Of a stretch of 64,000 bases of DNA, positions 37,001 to 48,238 are shown in pieces. Location of the stretch: assembly GCA_035235625.1 (NCBI GenBank), contig CP141144.1, forward strand, positions 29,695,014 through 29,759,013, given 5' to 3'. This DNA comes from Saururus chinensis (taxonomy: Eukaryota; Streptophyta; Magnoliopsida; Piperales; Saururaceae). The position numbers and the translations under genes are program-made. The notes below the pieces were generated by a model, which was not told where the DNA came from, searched no databases, and saw nothing but the letters and a program-made list of their open reading frames with translations. The stretch's first letter is position 1. Each line of letters begins with the position of its first letter.

Positions 37001-37330
37001 AGGGTAAAGAGGGGAGAAAGAGGGTAAAGTGTGATTAGAGATAGAGAGTGGAGAGAGAGAGTGAAGAGACAAAAGAGATAGAGAGTGAAGAGAAAGAAGA
37101 GATAGAGAGTGGAGAGAGAAGGAGAAATGAGTGGAGAGAGAGGACTGGAGAGGGAGAGAGGGAGGGAGAGAAGAAAGAGGCTGGGAGAGAGAAGAGAGAG
37201 GGGAGGGGAGAGAGAGAAGAATGAGGGAGAGGAGAGAGAGAAGAGAGAGAGAGAGGAGAGAGAAGTGCAAGAGGTGGGAAAGAAGAGAGAGGGAGGGAGA
37301 GAGAAAGGAGAGTGTAAAGTGGGAAAGAAG
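34081..37330. repeat. Block-tandem repeats with GA-rich microsatellites in CACTA-1
   Basis: The tag GGGGCTCACGTTGAC and close variants occur near 34103, 34770, 35315, 35893, 36715 and 37733, each followed by 100-600 bp of (GA/GAGA-GG)n. Between tags lie AT-rich spacers with TATTAGCGACGC and CCTATGCGTCGCTAATACC. Block length varies from about 0.5 to 1 kb, mainly through the GA tract. Confidence 0.85.
35905..36127. mobile_element. 223-bp palindromic MITE, Mutator-like, with 9-bp duplication
   Basis: The element starts GGAAGCGTTTTCTATGCTCC and ends in its inverted copy, GGAGCATAGAAAATGCTTCC. The two arms of about 110 bp pair almost completely around a centre near 36013, with about ten mismatches. 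It is flanked by CTCATGTTG at 35896-35904 and 36128-36136, a perfect 9-bp duplication as made by Mutator transposases. It interrupts the GC-rich tag of one CACTA-1 block, so it is younger than that block. Confidence 0.85.
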
Positions 37331-37934
37331 AAATTGAAAAATAAAATTAAATATGTATTATTTCTGATGCACCTTGAAGTGCGTCGCAAAGAATGGTCCT
37401 ATTAAGGCGTGTCACAAATATGGGTCATATTTGCGATGTATCCTAAAGTGCGTCACAAATAAAGACTTATTAGCCACACATCTTTTGTGCATTGCAAATA
37501 GATGTGCCACGAGATAGAGACAAAAAAATAATCATGTTTTTGCGATGTTTCTAGTGGAGCGTCGCAAAAAACTAAAATTTTGCCCTTGTGAACTTTCGAG
37601 CATGGGTGAATTCGATTGCATGGGCAAAATTTACCCATGCGCAAAAATTTCTCGTGTGGGCGAATTTTGCCCGCGCTTATTAAACTGGCCTCGCCCCTCC
37701 CGTTTCCTTCCTCTCCTCTTCTCCTCAGAGTTGGGGCTCACACTGACGTGTGTGAGAGAGAGAAGAGGGAGACTGGGAAAGAGAGGGAGGTAGGTAAGAG
37801 AGAGCATAGAGAAGTGAAGAGAGAGGAGAGAGACACAAAGAGAGAAGAGAGAGTGCGAAGAGAGAAGAGAAGAGGGGGATTGAGAGACAATGTAATTGAA
37901 CATGATATTAATAGTTTTTTTTCTTGAAGTGACA

Positions 37935-38832
37935 TCATGTATTTAGTTACATGCTTACAAATTTTATCATGTCATTCATGATACAATATGCATGTAAGTC
38001 ATGTTATTGTCTCTACGCTAACACCAATATGTGAGATATTGCTTTTGTATTTCGCATCATTGGATATGCGATATTATTTATATCATATTTTACTGGACAC
38101 GATATTAATATTATCTTATTTTTTACAACACGATAAAGTATAATATTGTGTAATCTAAAATTCATTGTTACTTGATTGTTTCACGAGTGAATGGTATATC
38201 ATTGACTCTCATCTGCAATCCGCCATTCAAGCTGGGGTAAGCTGATACCACCGATGATTTATCTTTATTCACAATTTGATTCTTTTCCACTGTTGGTGAT
38301 CTATTTTTGTTGCCATCCTACAATGTTAATACTTCTTTATTTGCCTTCTTCTGAATGAAAATTACTAATTGCAGGTCTTCATCGTCTTCTATTTGATACA
38401 TAATTGATGATTGCAAAGATGCAATCAAATACTTAAAAGTTACATTATCATTGACGGCAACTCCTTCTTTTACTTGTACCAGAAACTCGCCGAATGTCAC
38501 CGAGGGATTAATGTTCATCAACTACACCTTTCCACCTACATATAAGTCATCATTAGCTACATCTCCGTTGTAATAGATGAAAATATTAATCTATCCATTA
38601 TGTTGGTTAAAGGGTGATCAAATCAATCGAAATGAAGCTTTTTTTAGCCGGTATAGCTTTTGTAATGGGAAATAATGGAAAAACATTGTTTTTGCTGTCT
38701 CTGGCTTGTTGCCAATGGTCATCTCTCACTAGAAAACTCCGCCTCAGCACCGATCATCTCCATCGGAACAACGACCCACTGTTCATTTATGAGGATCTGT
38801 ATGGGGATTGATTTTATTTAAATATTAGGGCA
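37935..38832 (-). pseudogene. MULE transposase N-terminal fragment
   Basis: On the minus strand, 38520-38600 reads INIFIYYNGDVANDDLYVGG, a stop, then LMNINPSVTFGEFLVQVKEG. 38318-38470 continues with IMYQIEDDEDLQLVIFIQKK. This is the N-terminal domain of plant MULE transposases (IYYNGE ... F ... DDDDLQFFI ...). ACACGAT motifs around 38090-38140 match those near 10040-12060. It is probably the missing N-terminal part of the MULE at 7801-12835, separated by CACTA-1 and the LTR0 stack. The start codon and frame are broken. Confidence 0.6.
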
Positions 38833-40560
38833 CACTACAACAAAAAGTACCATTAGCAATGCTTTTATTAGCGACGACGCAAAGAAAAATGTCGCGAATA
38901 ATTACTAATTGAGACACATGTCAAAGCGTTGCAAAAAATTTAACTATTAGCGACGACACTTTTTATAAAGCGTCAACAATAGTAGAACTAATAGTGACAC
39001 TTTTTATCAAGCGTCTAAAATACTAGTACTAGTAGCGACACTTGTACAAAAATGTCCGTAATAGTTGTAATATTAGCGAGGCTTCATAAATTCGTCACTA
39101 ATATTATGTATTAAAACTTTCTTATTGATTTTAAAATATAATTTATAATAAATAAGATAGAGGAGAGGAGAGGAGAGAGAAGAGAGAGAAAAGGGGACAG
39201 AGGAGAGAGGAGAGAGAGTATAGAGATAGGGAGGAATTTTATTTTGATTTTTAAATATTATATTTTAAATAATTATAAAGAAATTAAAAATTAAAATATT
39301 AAAATTAAATTCCACTACTCTCTCCCATCTTGACCTCGGAGCTGGGGCTCACGGTGACACGCATGGAAGAGAGAGAGATCAAAAAGAGGAGAGAGGAGAG
39401 AGCTAGAAGAGAGAGGGAGAGGGAGGGAGAGAGAGGAGATAGAGAAATGAGAGAGGGAGAAGAGATCAGAGAGGAGAGAGGGGGTAGAGAGAAGAAGAGA
39501 GAGGGTAGAGAGAGAGTATAGAGAGAGGAAGGAATTTAATTTTTATTTTTTAAGATTTTTTTATTAATTATTATATTTTCAATACAACTAAAAGTAAATA
39601 AAAGAAATTGTATTAGCGACACATAGGAATTTGTGTCGCCAATACCCTAGTTATTAGTGGCGCATACGCTACGGTATTAGGAGAGCTTTCTCCTAAGCAT
39701 CGTTAATAGATTTATTTTATTTTTTAAATATAATATATAATTAAAATAAAAATTAAAAATTAAATTCAACCACTCTCTCCTCTCGTCCTAGAGCCGGGGC
39801 TCATGGTGACGCGCTTGGAAGATAGAGAGATCACAAACAGGAGAGAGGAGAGAGAGAAGAGAGAGGGGGAGGTGGAGGGGGAGGGAGGGAGAGAGAGAGA
39901 AAATATAGAGAAGTGAGAGAGGGAGAAGAGAGAGAGGGGGAGAGAGGGTAGAGAGAGGAGAAAGAGGGTAGAGAGAGAAGAAGAGAGGAGACGGAGAAGA
40001 GAGAGAGAATGAAGAGAGAGAGAAAAGGAGAGAGAGTATAGAAAGAATAGCTAAAAAAATCGCTAATAACTCTTTTTATTTTGTTGCAAAAGATTTTCTT
40101 CTTAGTGGAGCTTTTTGATAGCATTGCTAATGATTATTTTTAATCCATTTTTCAATTTTTCTTATTAGGAACACTTTCATAAGCGTCGCTAATAAATTTT
40201 TTTTTATTTTTATAATTAGAGATGCATAGACAAGCATCGCTAATAATACATTTTTATTTTTAATTTTTTTTTAATATTAGAGATGCATTAGCAATTATCG
40301 TTAAAAATTAATTATTGGAGATGCTTAGAATTAAGCATCACTATTAATTAACTATTAGCGACACTTTATTAAACATTGCAAAAGTAACATGATTAGTGAC
40401 GCAAAAATAAATGTTGCTAATAGTAGATTATAAGTGACATTTTATCGTAAGCGTTGCTAATGAGCAATAGCAACTCCATTTTTATTGACTCATTTGGCGA
40501 CACTTTTTAAGCATTGCTAATAGTCATTAGCAATGCTTCTATGACTTTTTGTGACACTTC
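38833..40560. mobile_element. CACTA-2: second CACTA-like element, right end uncertain
   Basis: It starts CACTACAACAAAAAGTACC, nearly the same as CACTA-1, preceded by GCA. It has the same subterminal AGCGACGC motifs, two tagged GA-rich blocks (tags near 39345 and 39793) and a dense array of GCGTCGCTAAT-like motifs at 40080-40540. I do not find a matching TAGTG + GCA terminus; 40560 is where the motifs stop. TTCTTCTTAGTG at 40096-40107 is an alternative end but lacks a matching duplication. No transposase is seen. Confidence 0.5.
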
Positions 40561-42708
40561 AGTATATTTGTCTAATATTAAGTAATATGGTATTTAATGT
40601 TCAAAACCATGAAATATGGAATTTTTTAAATCTTTGACTAGGTAATGTGGAAAAAAAACTTTATTTATTAAATTGGACATGAAACATATTCATTGCACAT
40701 TTGGGTCATAGCACTCATATAAGGTAAACCAAACAGAAAACGGAGACCTCCTCTAGTCCTATAGTCTGAGTGAGAGACTAACTATATTTTATGTAGGAAG
40801 AAACCACAGTTAGAGGACTGGGAAAATCTAACCCGACCCGTTTATCTTACCCAAACCCTACCCGACTATAGGTAGGGCCAAGGTTTATGCTCTTGACCCA
40901 TTTTGAATTTAGGGTCAGGTCAAACCCAACCCTCACAACCCGGCTAACCCGGGTTTTACCTGACTACAAGTCCTATTGCTCTTAGATTTTATTTTATTTA
41001 ATGCTCAATTAGTAACTTTGGTGAGAATATTATGGTGTTGGTCTATTAGACTTATTTATACTATTATTATGGTGTTTGTTTAGTACATATTATGTTAAAC
41101 CAGAGGTGTTTAAACACATATTTGGGCATGAATAAGATGTTTGGAGCATAGGTGTGATCACATATATTTTTGCTTTGTGGTAGACATACATATTGGGATA
41201 ACATAGAATGACATCTTCAAGGTGTGGTTAATTTCTATATAGTTTAATGTATTTTCTGTTATTCTTTTGGGTGTGGTGATTAGAATGAAAATCATATCAT
41301 ATTTTGTTGTATTCATTACCCATCATCTCTCCTTCGATAGGACACACCACATACTAGACTCACTCTATGTGAAAGGCATGATAGTCATAATAGGGAGCAA
41401 GTTAGGAACATGCAACTAGAGAGGCAGTTGAAAAAGCTCGACAAGGGATAATTTTTGGAGGAGAAAAATTATAAACAAGTGTCACTGACTCCTGAGGAGG
41501 GTAAGGCTAAGAGCAGCCATAGAGAAGTAGTTACAAGAATTTTGGAATTAAAACATACTAAATCACGTGATCCTCTCTGACCATCAAGGAAATAATGTTA
41601 ATCTGTTTTGCATTTGTATGTGAGTTATCAAAAGCCAAGTGGGTTGTTCTTGAGTAAACAAACATTGAATGTCTATTTTGTTATCCTTTTCTCATAATGT
41701 AAGAAAGACAACACTATACCTCTAAGGTCTTCGTTGATGGCTACTACAAAAACATGTCATCCACAAATCAACTAAAGAACCAAACATTACAAATTAATAT
41801 TGTAATATATTTAAGTTTCTTTTGTGTTTAGCCTTTGCAAAGAGAATGTATAAAATATGAGTCTAACAAAAAAATGAGGAAAAAAGGTAGGGTTACCCGC
41901 ATACCCAACCAGACCCAACTCAAGTTGGGTCAGGGTTTAGATTTTTTACCCAATTTAAAAATAGGGTTGGGTCATAACCCGACTCAATTTTAGTGCGGGT
42001 CAAGGCCAACCTGACCCAATTTGACCCTAGCCATCCCAATTCTTAGCACTAACTACAGTAACATATCTAGGTCCATATTTGTTAAGAGTTCAATTGGCAT
42101 TTCTCTTAGCTAGGAAGTAGGAAGTAGGAACCATTGTAAAGCCGTGACTGATATCCATAGAGACAACAGCAAAAAAAGGCCCTTAAAATTTCTCTTACTT
42201 GCACCGTATCAAAGATTAACTTGAAGATGCAATAGGGAGGAGCTGGTTAACGACCATAGATGATCAATGAGCCATAACCTTAGAGGAAGCTAGACCCGAA
42301 CCTAAAACATCAGATTCATCCTGAAAGGATATGTCATTTAGCAATCACAAGTACGTTAGGTTTAGCCTTGTTTAAAAAAAGGTACGTTTTTGTCTATTTT
42401 TTATTGCCTAGCAAAAGTTTGTAATACAAACAGGTAATTTTTTTTATACAAACAAGGGTATTTGAATGAGACAGTAGAAGTTATCCCACTAATGTAGCAA
42501 TCAATGGCTAGATAAGGAAAATCAACTGCTTAGTTCTCGACCTAAATTTACAATAATCATTGAAAGTGCCGATGATCACTTGACCCCAATCTATTACTTT
42601 TATTGATTGCAGTATATATATTGTCCAATCGATCACTTAACAAAAAATTATTATATGTTTTTTCATTTGATCTTATTAGTCTATGTAGCTCAAAACTAAC
42701 TAATTTAC
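40561..42708. other. Intergenic sequence, no recognised gene
   Basis: AT-rich sequence. Two patches (about 40830-40970 and 41890-42040) are dense in ACCCGACCC / GGGTCGGGT-type motifs, which often mark plant hAT-like non-autonomous elements, but no terminal repeats were identified. A plus-strand frame at about 41341-41580 (RNMQLERQLKKLDKG, stop, FLEEKNYKQVSLTPEEGKAK) looks faintly coding and may be a dead exon of unknown origin. Confidence 0.4.
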
Positions 42709-44369
42709 ATAAATTTTTTGCTGAATAGGGCTTCCCCAATTAGTTGCAACAATGTTACAAACAATGTAGGCAGATTATCTAGTTTTTTTAAATTATTTTT
42801 ATGGCAATTCATATTAGCTAGTTGAAGCATCTCCATCACAGTAATTCTTGTTGGAAAGAATAATCAATCACCTTCACAGTACTTTTTTATGGCCAATATC
42901 CATTACACTACATTTTTTTGGGGTTCTAGATCTGCTCTGGACCACTCAGGATTCAAAGCCCTTTTTGTGGGTATGTCATTGTACTGTCACAAGGGTCAAA
43001 CAGTACTTAGTTATGTGAGTTGTATGACTTCATTATTGTGAGACCATGGTATGAGCTCAGGCCCATATAGTCTATCACTGTTTGTGGTTCAAGTCAGCTG
43101 GTACGGGCCATGGGGTAAAGGATAGTAGGACCAGTTGCACTGACGCCACATGAGCCATCATTACATAAATTCAATTGGGATGCATATTTGTCACACACAC
43201 ACACGACATGTGACTAGGGTGTTCACATTCAGTTTGTGGGGCCCGACTCATGAATAAGTGTAATTGGTCAGACCCATGGTTAACGAGGAATCAACCTTGT
43301 CACTGGTTTGACCATGTGCAAGGGATCCAAGCCTCTGTGGGCTTTGAAAAACATAACTCACTCTTATTGTGTCAGACGCTATAATCCCGTGGAATTCAGG
43401 TTAAAGGCCTGTTCAAAAAACCCATGTAAGGTAAGGTTAAGAGGGAGTATAAATAGTTGTTAAGTGAGGATAAAGCCCTAGGTAAGCAAATCAGTCCCCT
43501 TGTGGCTTACTGGTCCAAAAAACAAGGAGAAAAAGGGGTTGGACACCCCTCTCTCTCTCTCCCTTCTCCCTCTTGCGTGGTGCACGAAGGAGGATCAAGT
43601 TTCTTAGAGTTGTATGGCTTCAAGCAAGGGCTAGGGTACTCATTAAAGTTAAATTCCATAATCCAAAGTAAGGGTATAGAGGGTTCTACACAAAAATAAA
43701 GGTATTTATCTCTCAATCGTACTTGAATCAAAGATTCAATTATTATTAGGCATTGGAGTTAATGGATAAAACATCCAGGGGATTATTAGCCCCAAAGGTC
43801 AGTTCGTATCACTCCCTTGATTCATTTTAATTATTTAATTACCTCTTAAATGTATTTATTGCTTATAAATATCATTGTTCATATGATTGGATAGAGAAAT
43901 GGGCTTAAAATTGTAATTTTTATGTAAGGCCCCACCCTAGTGCTCTTCTTACCATGTACTTCCTCTTTGATGTCACTCATGAGTTATCCAACATAGTACT
44001 TTTTGTTTTCGTTATACCCACAAAAAACAATATCTTATATAAAAGCAAATTTTAAAAATTAATGTGTCATATGTAAATATTGTATGTTCGTATATTTAAG
44101 ATTGTTGTATCATGTGTAAAGATTACGTCTATATGTATGTTTAAGATCGTTGCTAAAGGAACTGTTAACGCTTTGATCTCACGCCTCAAAAATAATAGTG
44201 CGCTTTTGGGCATCTTTCTCTAAGAAATTTTACCTATACTCCGGTGGCTACATTTTGGCGGTCTTATGTGTTTTAAGATTTCTGCTAAAAGCATTGAACT
44301 TAGGCCCCAAAAATTGTCGCACAAGTGCAAAACTACAACTTCTAGAAGACCACTTTCAACGTTAAAACA
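42709..44369 (+). repeat. Direct duplication of about 1.65 kb, copy 1
   Basis: From ATAAATTTTTTGCTGAATAG to TTTCAACGTTAAAA this stretch is repeated at 44406-44748 plus 50801-52053. It contains a promoter-like TATAAATAG (43448-43456) and a CT-rich tract (43543-43562). Only 36 bp separate the copies. It could be LTR-like, but I see no TG/CA ends, PBS or PPT. Confidence 0.85.
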
Positions 44370-44743
44370 TATTGGGTAATTTCAGAGAATAATCCCATCC
44401 TCTGAATAAATTTTTTGCTGAATAGGGCTTCCCCAATTAGTTGCAACAATGTTAAAAACAATGTAGGTAGATTATCTAGTTTTTTAAATTATTTTTATGG
44501 CAATTCATATTAGCTAGTTGAAGCTCTCCATCGCAGTAATTCTTGTTGGCAAGAATAATCAATCACCTTCACGGTACTTTTTTATGGCCAATATCCATTA
44601 CACTACATTTTTTTGGGGTTCTAAATCTGCTCTGGACCACTCAGGATTCAAAGCCCTTTTTGTGGATACGTCATTGTACTGTCACAAGGGTCAAACAGTA
44701 CTTAGTTATGTGAGTTGTATGACTTCGTTATTGTTGGACTATG

Positions 44744-44748
44744 GTAGG
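44744..44748. repeat. Target-site duplication of gypsy D (GTAGG), left
   Basis: GTAGG at 44744-44748 is repeated exactly at 50801-50805. Confidence 0.95.
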
Positions 44749-45492
44749 TGTCACGGGGCTCAAATTTCGCTAGATTTCTAAGCCCTCGTGCGGCCTGAAT
44801 GTCCTCGACACTCAGCAGCCTTCTCACTCTCGTAGTGCACACCCAATCACAATGAATGTACACACACTACAATGAACAAGGGAAGTAAAGGGAAAAAGGC
44901 CCAGCCTGAAATAACCCTTTCGCACTTGGTAAACGTACAAGCACTTGGTTTGAATCTTAGTGCCAAAACCCAAACCCACTTGCTCTATGATTTCTCAGCG
45001 TGAGCTTACATTGATTTCCCCCACCCTTTTATACCCGTTAGCCATACCCAAGCGGTTACAACATGACCCCCATGACTCAGCCCACTAGTTCGTATGTAAC
45101 TGTCCATAACCGCATGTAACCGTCTTGCGGTTCTGCTTGAAAGTGTGCAACAACCACTTTAGCAACCGTCGGCCACTACTCCCATGTTCTTCGCCATGAT
45201 GCACTCAAGTCTTAGTGGGGATAGTGCTGGTCGGTTATGTAACCGCCAGCCTTGGCACGTCGCCCATGTGCCAATCAGCATGCTGAGACATGACCACGCT
45301 CCAACACGCCCGTAACTGCTGCCTTCGCTTCAGCGTGTGCATGAGGCTGCTGCTGTAGCCCGTGCACGAGGTGCCCACCGTGCCCGCTCCTTGTGTTGCT
45401 GCAGCGTGCTTGTGCGCACCTCCCCTAGGCAGCGCCCGTCCTAGACTGCTCCGTGGCTAAGTCAGCCTAGGCAGGCCGCGCCGGGGCTTACA
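44749..45492 (-). repeat. 3' LTR of gypsy D
   Basis: Starts TGTCACGGGGCTC and ends GGGGCTTACA on the plus strand; the pair is 50057-50800. A minus-strand TATA box (TATAAAAG) lies at about 45027-45034. The differences from the 5' LTR are mostly C/T or G/A. Confidence 0.97.
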
Positions 45493-48238
45493 AACCCTCC
45501 CCGGCTGAAACCATCGACGCCCTCGTCAATGTGAGAAACCTCTGGATCTGGTCTTCGAATTGCCAAAGAATTGTGTCTCTTTCCCAGCTGTTCTCACTGT
45601 CCGGCAGCCCCTTCCATTTGACCAAGTAATGGACTCGCCGATTCTTCTTGGTAGCGCCTTCGACCTTCATGTCTAGGATGGCCTCGACTTCTCGTTCAAA
45701 CTGCTTGAACACCGTAGGAGGTGCTCGTCGCTTTGCATTGCGGCTGGGATCTTCTAAGTCTTCCACATAATATTTTAAAAAGCTAACATGAAAGACCGGA
45801 TGTAGTTTGTATCTCTCCAGTAACGCAAGCTGGTAGGCAAGCTTTCCCACCTTGCGTATAATGGAAAATGGTCCGTCATATCTCTGAATAAGTCCCCTAT
45901 GAATAACCCGCTTTGACATCTTCTTCCAAACTTGAGGAGTCAGCTTTAGCATCACCCGCTCCCCAACTTGAAATTCACGAGCCTGTCGGTGCTGATCCGC
46001 ATATCTTTTCATCCTCTTGACTGCTTTTTCAAGGCAGTCCCGCACTTCCTCCATTTGTTCTGTCCGCGCCCTGGCCAGCTTGTAAGCTGCCGGGCAGCGT
46101 TCTCCTGTACGCTGTAGAGCCACATCGTTTGGAGTAAGTGGCTGTTGGCCCGTTGCCAACTCAAAGGGACTCTTTCCCATAGATGAGCTCTTTTGTAGGT
46201 TGTAGCAGAACTGTGCTATCTCTAAGAGATCCACCCAATTTTGCTGATTGGCAGTCACATAATGCCTTAGATATTCTTCCAATATGGCATTTACCCTCTC
46301 AGTTTGTCCGTCGGTTTGTGGGTGGTTGCTAGTTGAGAAATTCAGCTTGGTGCCGAGCATCTCAAAGAGTTGCATCCAAAACCTGCCCGTAAACCGGGTG
46401 TCGCGATCACTAACGATATCCACCGGAAGTCCCCAAAGTTTGATGATATTCTTAAAGAAAAGTTCTGCGGAAACTTCTGCAGTGCAAACTTTAGGTGCTG
46501 CGATGAATGTGCCATACTTCGAGAACCTGTCCACGACCACCATGATCGATCCAAAGCCTTTTACCGCTGGGAGTCCAGTGATGAAGTCCATAGATAGACT
46601 TATCCAAGGCCTCTCTGGTATAGGTAAGGGTTCAAGTAACCCCACTGTTTTCTGCCTTTCAACTTTGTCCTGCTGACACACCAAACAAGTGCGTACATAC
46701 TGCTCCACGTCTTCTCTCATATGTGGCCAGTAATAATTACGGTTCAAGAGAGCAAACGTGCGCTCTTGTCCCGGATGTCCAGCCCACCTTGCATCATGAG
46801 CTTCTTGCAGCAGCTTTCGCCTCAAGCCATCTGCATTTGGAATAAAGAGGTGTCTTCCCTTGGCGTACAGCGCCCCATCCTCGGTCCAAAATCTTCGAAC
46901 CACACCGTCCTTCACTGCTTGTAGCAGTCTCACGCAGACTTGGTCTTTCTGCGTCGCCTGCACCACTTGGTCTAGCAAGTCTCCCGAGACTTGCACTAAG
47001 GCAGCTATCATCGCCTCCGGGTCCGTTCGGCGGCTGAGGGCATTAGCCACTATGTTGGCTTTGCCCGGTTTGTATTGTAGCTCATAGTCGAACTCCGCAA
47101 GGAATTCTTGCCATTGGGCTTGCTTCGCTGTGAGTTTCTTCTGCATGGAAAAATAGTTTGTGGCCACATTGTCAGTCCGGACTATAAATTTACCTCCCAG
47201 CAGATAGTGTCTCCACGTGCGCAAGCAATGCACCACCGCAGTCATCTCCTTCTCATGGACGGAGTACCTCCGCTCCGTCTCATTCAGCTTTCTGCTCTCA
47301 TACACCACGGGATGATCGGCTTGAATGAGCACACCTCCAATAGCCCGATCGGAGGCATCAGTTTGTACCTCGAATGGTACATCAAACTCCGGCAACTTTA
47401 GAATAGGCTCTGATGCAATGGCCTCCTTTAGTCTCGTGAATGCTTCTTGACACTCGTTCGTCCATTGCCAAGGTTGGTCCTTCCTCAAGAGATCAGTCAG
47501 CACCGCCACCTTCTTTGAGTAGCTCTTTATGAAGCGCCGATAGTAGTTGGCTAGTCCAAGGAAGGACCGCAACTCGGGCACTTTTGTGGGAGCAGGCCAC
47601 TCCATTATGGCTTCGACCTTCTTCATATCCATCCGCACCATGCCCTGCGATATTCGATGTCCGAGGAAGAAGACTTCTTCCTGTGCGAAGCTACACTTTT
47701 CCAACTTTAAGTACAAATGATGTTCCCTTAATCGTTCCATCACAATCCTTAAATGTCCTAAGTGTTCATCTAAGGATTGGCTGTATACGACTATATCATC
47801 CAAGTACACTACCACAAAGCGATCGAGGTAGGGTCTAAACACATCATTCATCAGCGTACAAAAAGTAGCAGGGGCATTGGTCAAGCCGAATGGCATAACT
47901 AGAAATTCATAAGAACCATACCGTGTCACCATAGCCGTCTTAGGTTCATCCCCTTGCGCAATCCGCACTTGCCAATAACCCGACCGAAGATCAAGCTTTG
48001 TAAAGTATGAAGCTTTGGCCAGCCTATCGAACAAATCAGCAACCAAAGCCACCGAATACTTGTTTTTGACGGTAATCTTGTTGAGAGCCCGATAATCGAC
48101 ACACAACCGTAGCGAACCGTCTTGCTTCTTTTGGAATAGCACTGGAGCGCCAAAGGGAGCTTTCAAGGGACGGATGAAACCTGCTTGCAGCAACTCATCA
48201 AGCTGCGTCCGAAGTTCCTTCAATTCTGGGGGAGCCAT
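45488..48238 (-). pseudogene. Gypsy D pol: RT, RNase H, integrase, chromodomain
   Basis: An unbroken frame of 916 codons. [48 protein letters not shown] and the catalytic [11 protein letters not shown]. RNase [17 protein letters not shown] and [11 protein letters not shown]. Integrase: H/H and C/C fingers ([16 protein letters not shown]), then D (SMDFITGLP), D ([13 protein letters not shown]) and E ([12 protein letters not shown]). It ends with a true chromodomain ([18 protein letters not shown]) that in this clade binds histone marks and steers integration. All catalytic residues are present. It is cut off from gag only by a small frameshift near 48220-48240 (RPPAEP versus [10 protein letters not shown]), so it is called a pseudogene rather than CDS. 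Confidence 0.93.

Larger units (their letters stand above)
33308..37931. mobile_element. CACTA-1: non-autonomous CACTA-like element built of repeated blocks
   Basis: The left end reads CACTACAACAAAAAGAAG. The right end, reverse-complemented, reads CACTTCAAGAAAAAAAAC. Both ends are flanked by ACA. The ends carry many short direct and inverted copies of TTAGCGACGC / GCGTCGCTAA, the subterminal repeats typical of CACTA elements. The interior has no transposase. It contains about six blocks, each made of an AT-rich part, inverted AGCGACGCATA motifs, a GC-rich tag (GGGGCTCACGTTGACG-like) and a GA-rich microsatellite. A second CACTACAAAAAAAAGG start at 33453 hints at a nested element. Long Ser/Leu-rich or Glu/Arg-rich frames come from the GA tracts. 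Confidence 0.65.

Noticed and set aside
36025..37405. Several frames of 60-234 residues, rich in Ser/Leu or Glu/Arg
   Set aside because: The same GA-microsatellite artefact in CACTA-1; part also reads through the MITE palindrome.
33453..37556. A second CACTA element nested in CACTA-1 (CACTACAAAAAAAAGG to TTTCTAGTG)
   Set aside because: The flanking triplets differ (TCA and GAG), so the boundaries are not supported; kept only as a remark.
39330..40124. Glu/Arg-rich plus-strand and Ser/Leu-rich minus-strand frames
   Set aside because: GA-rich tracts of CACTA-2, not proteins.
33340..40550. Regularly spaced short repeats resembling a CRISPR array
   Set aside because: The motifs are degenerate, irregularly spaced and inverted, in a plant transposon context; they are CACTA subterminal repeats.
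46284..47838. Plus-strand frames across gypsy D pol
   Set aside because: Shadows of the intact minus-strand pol frame.
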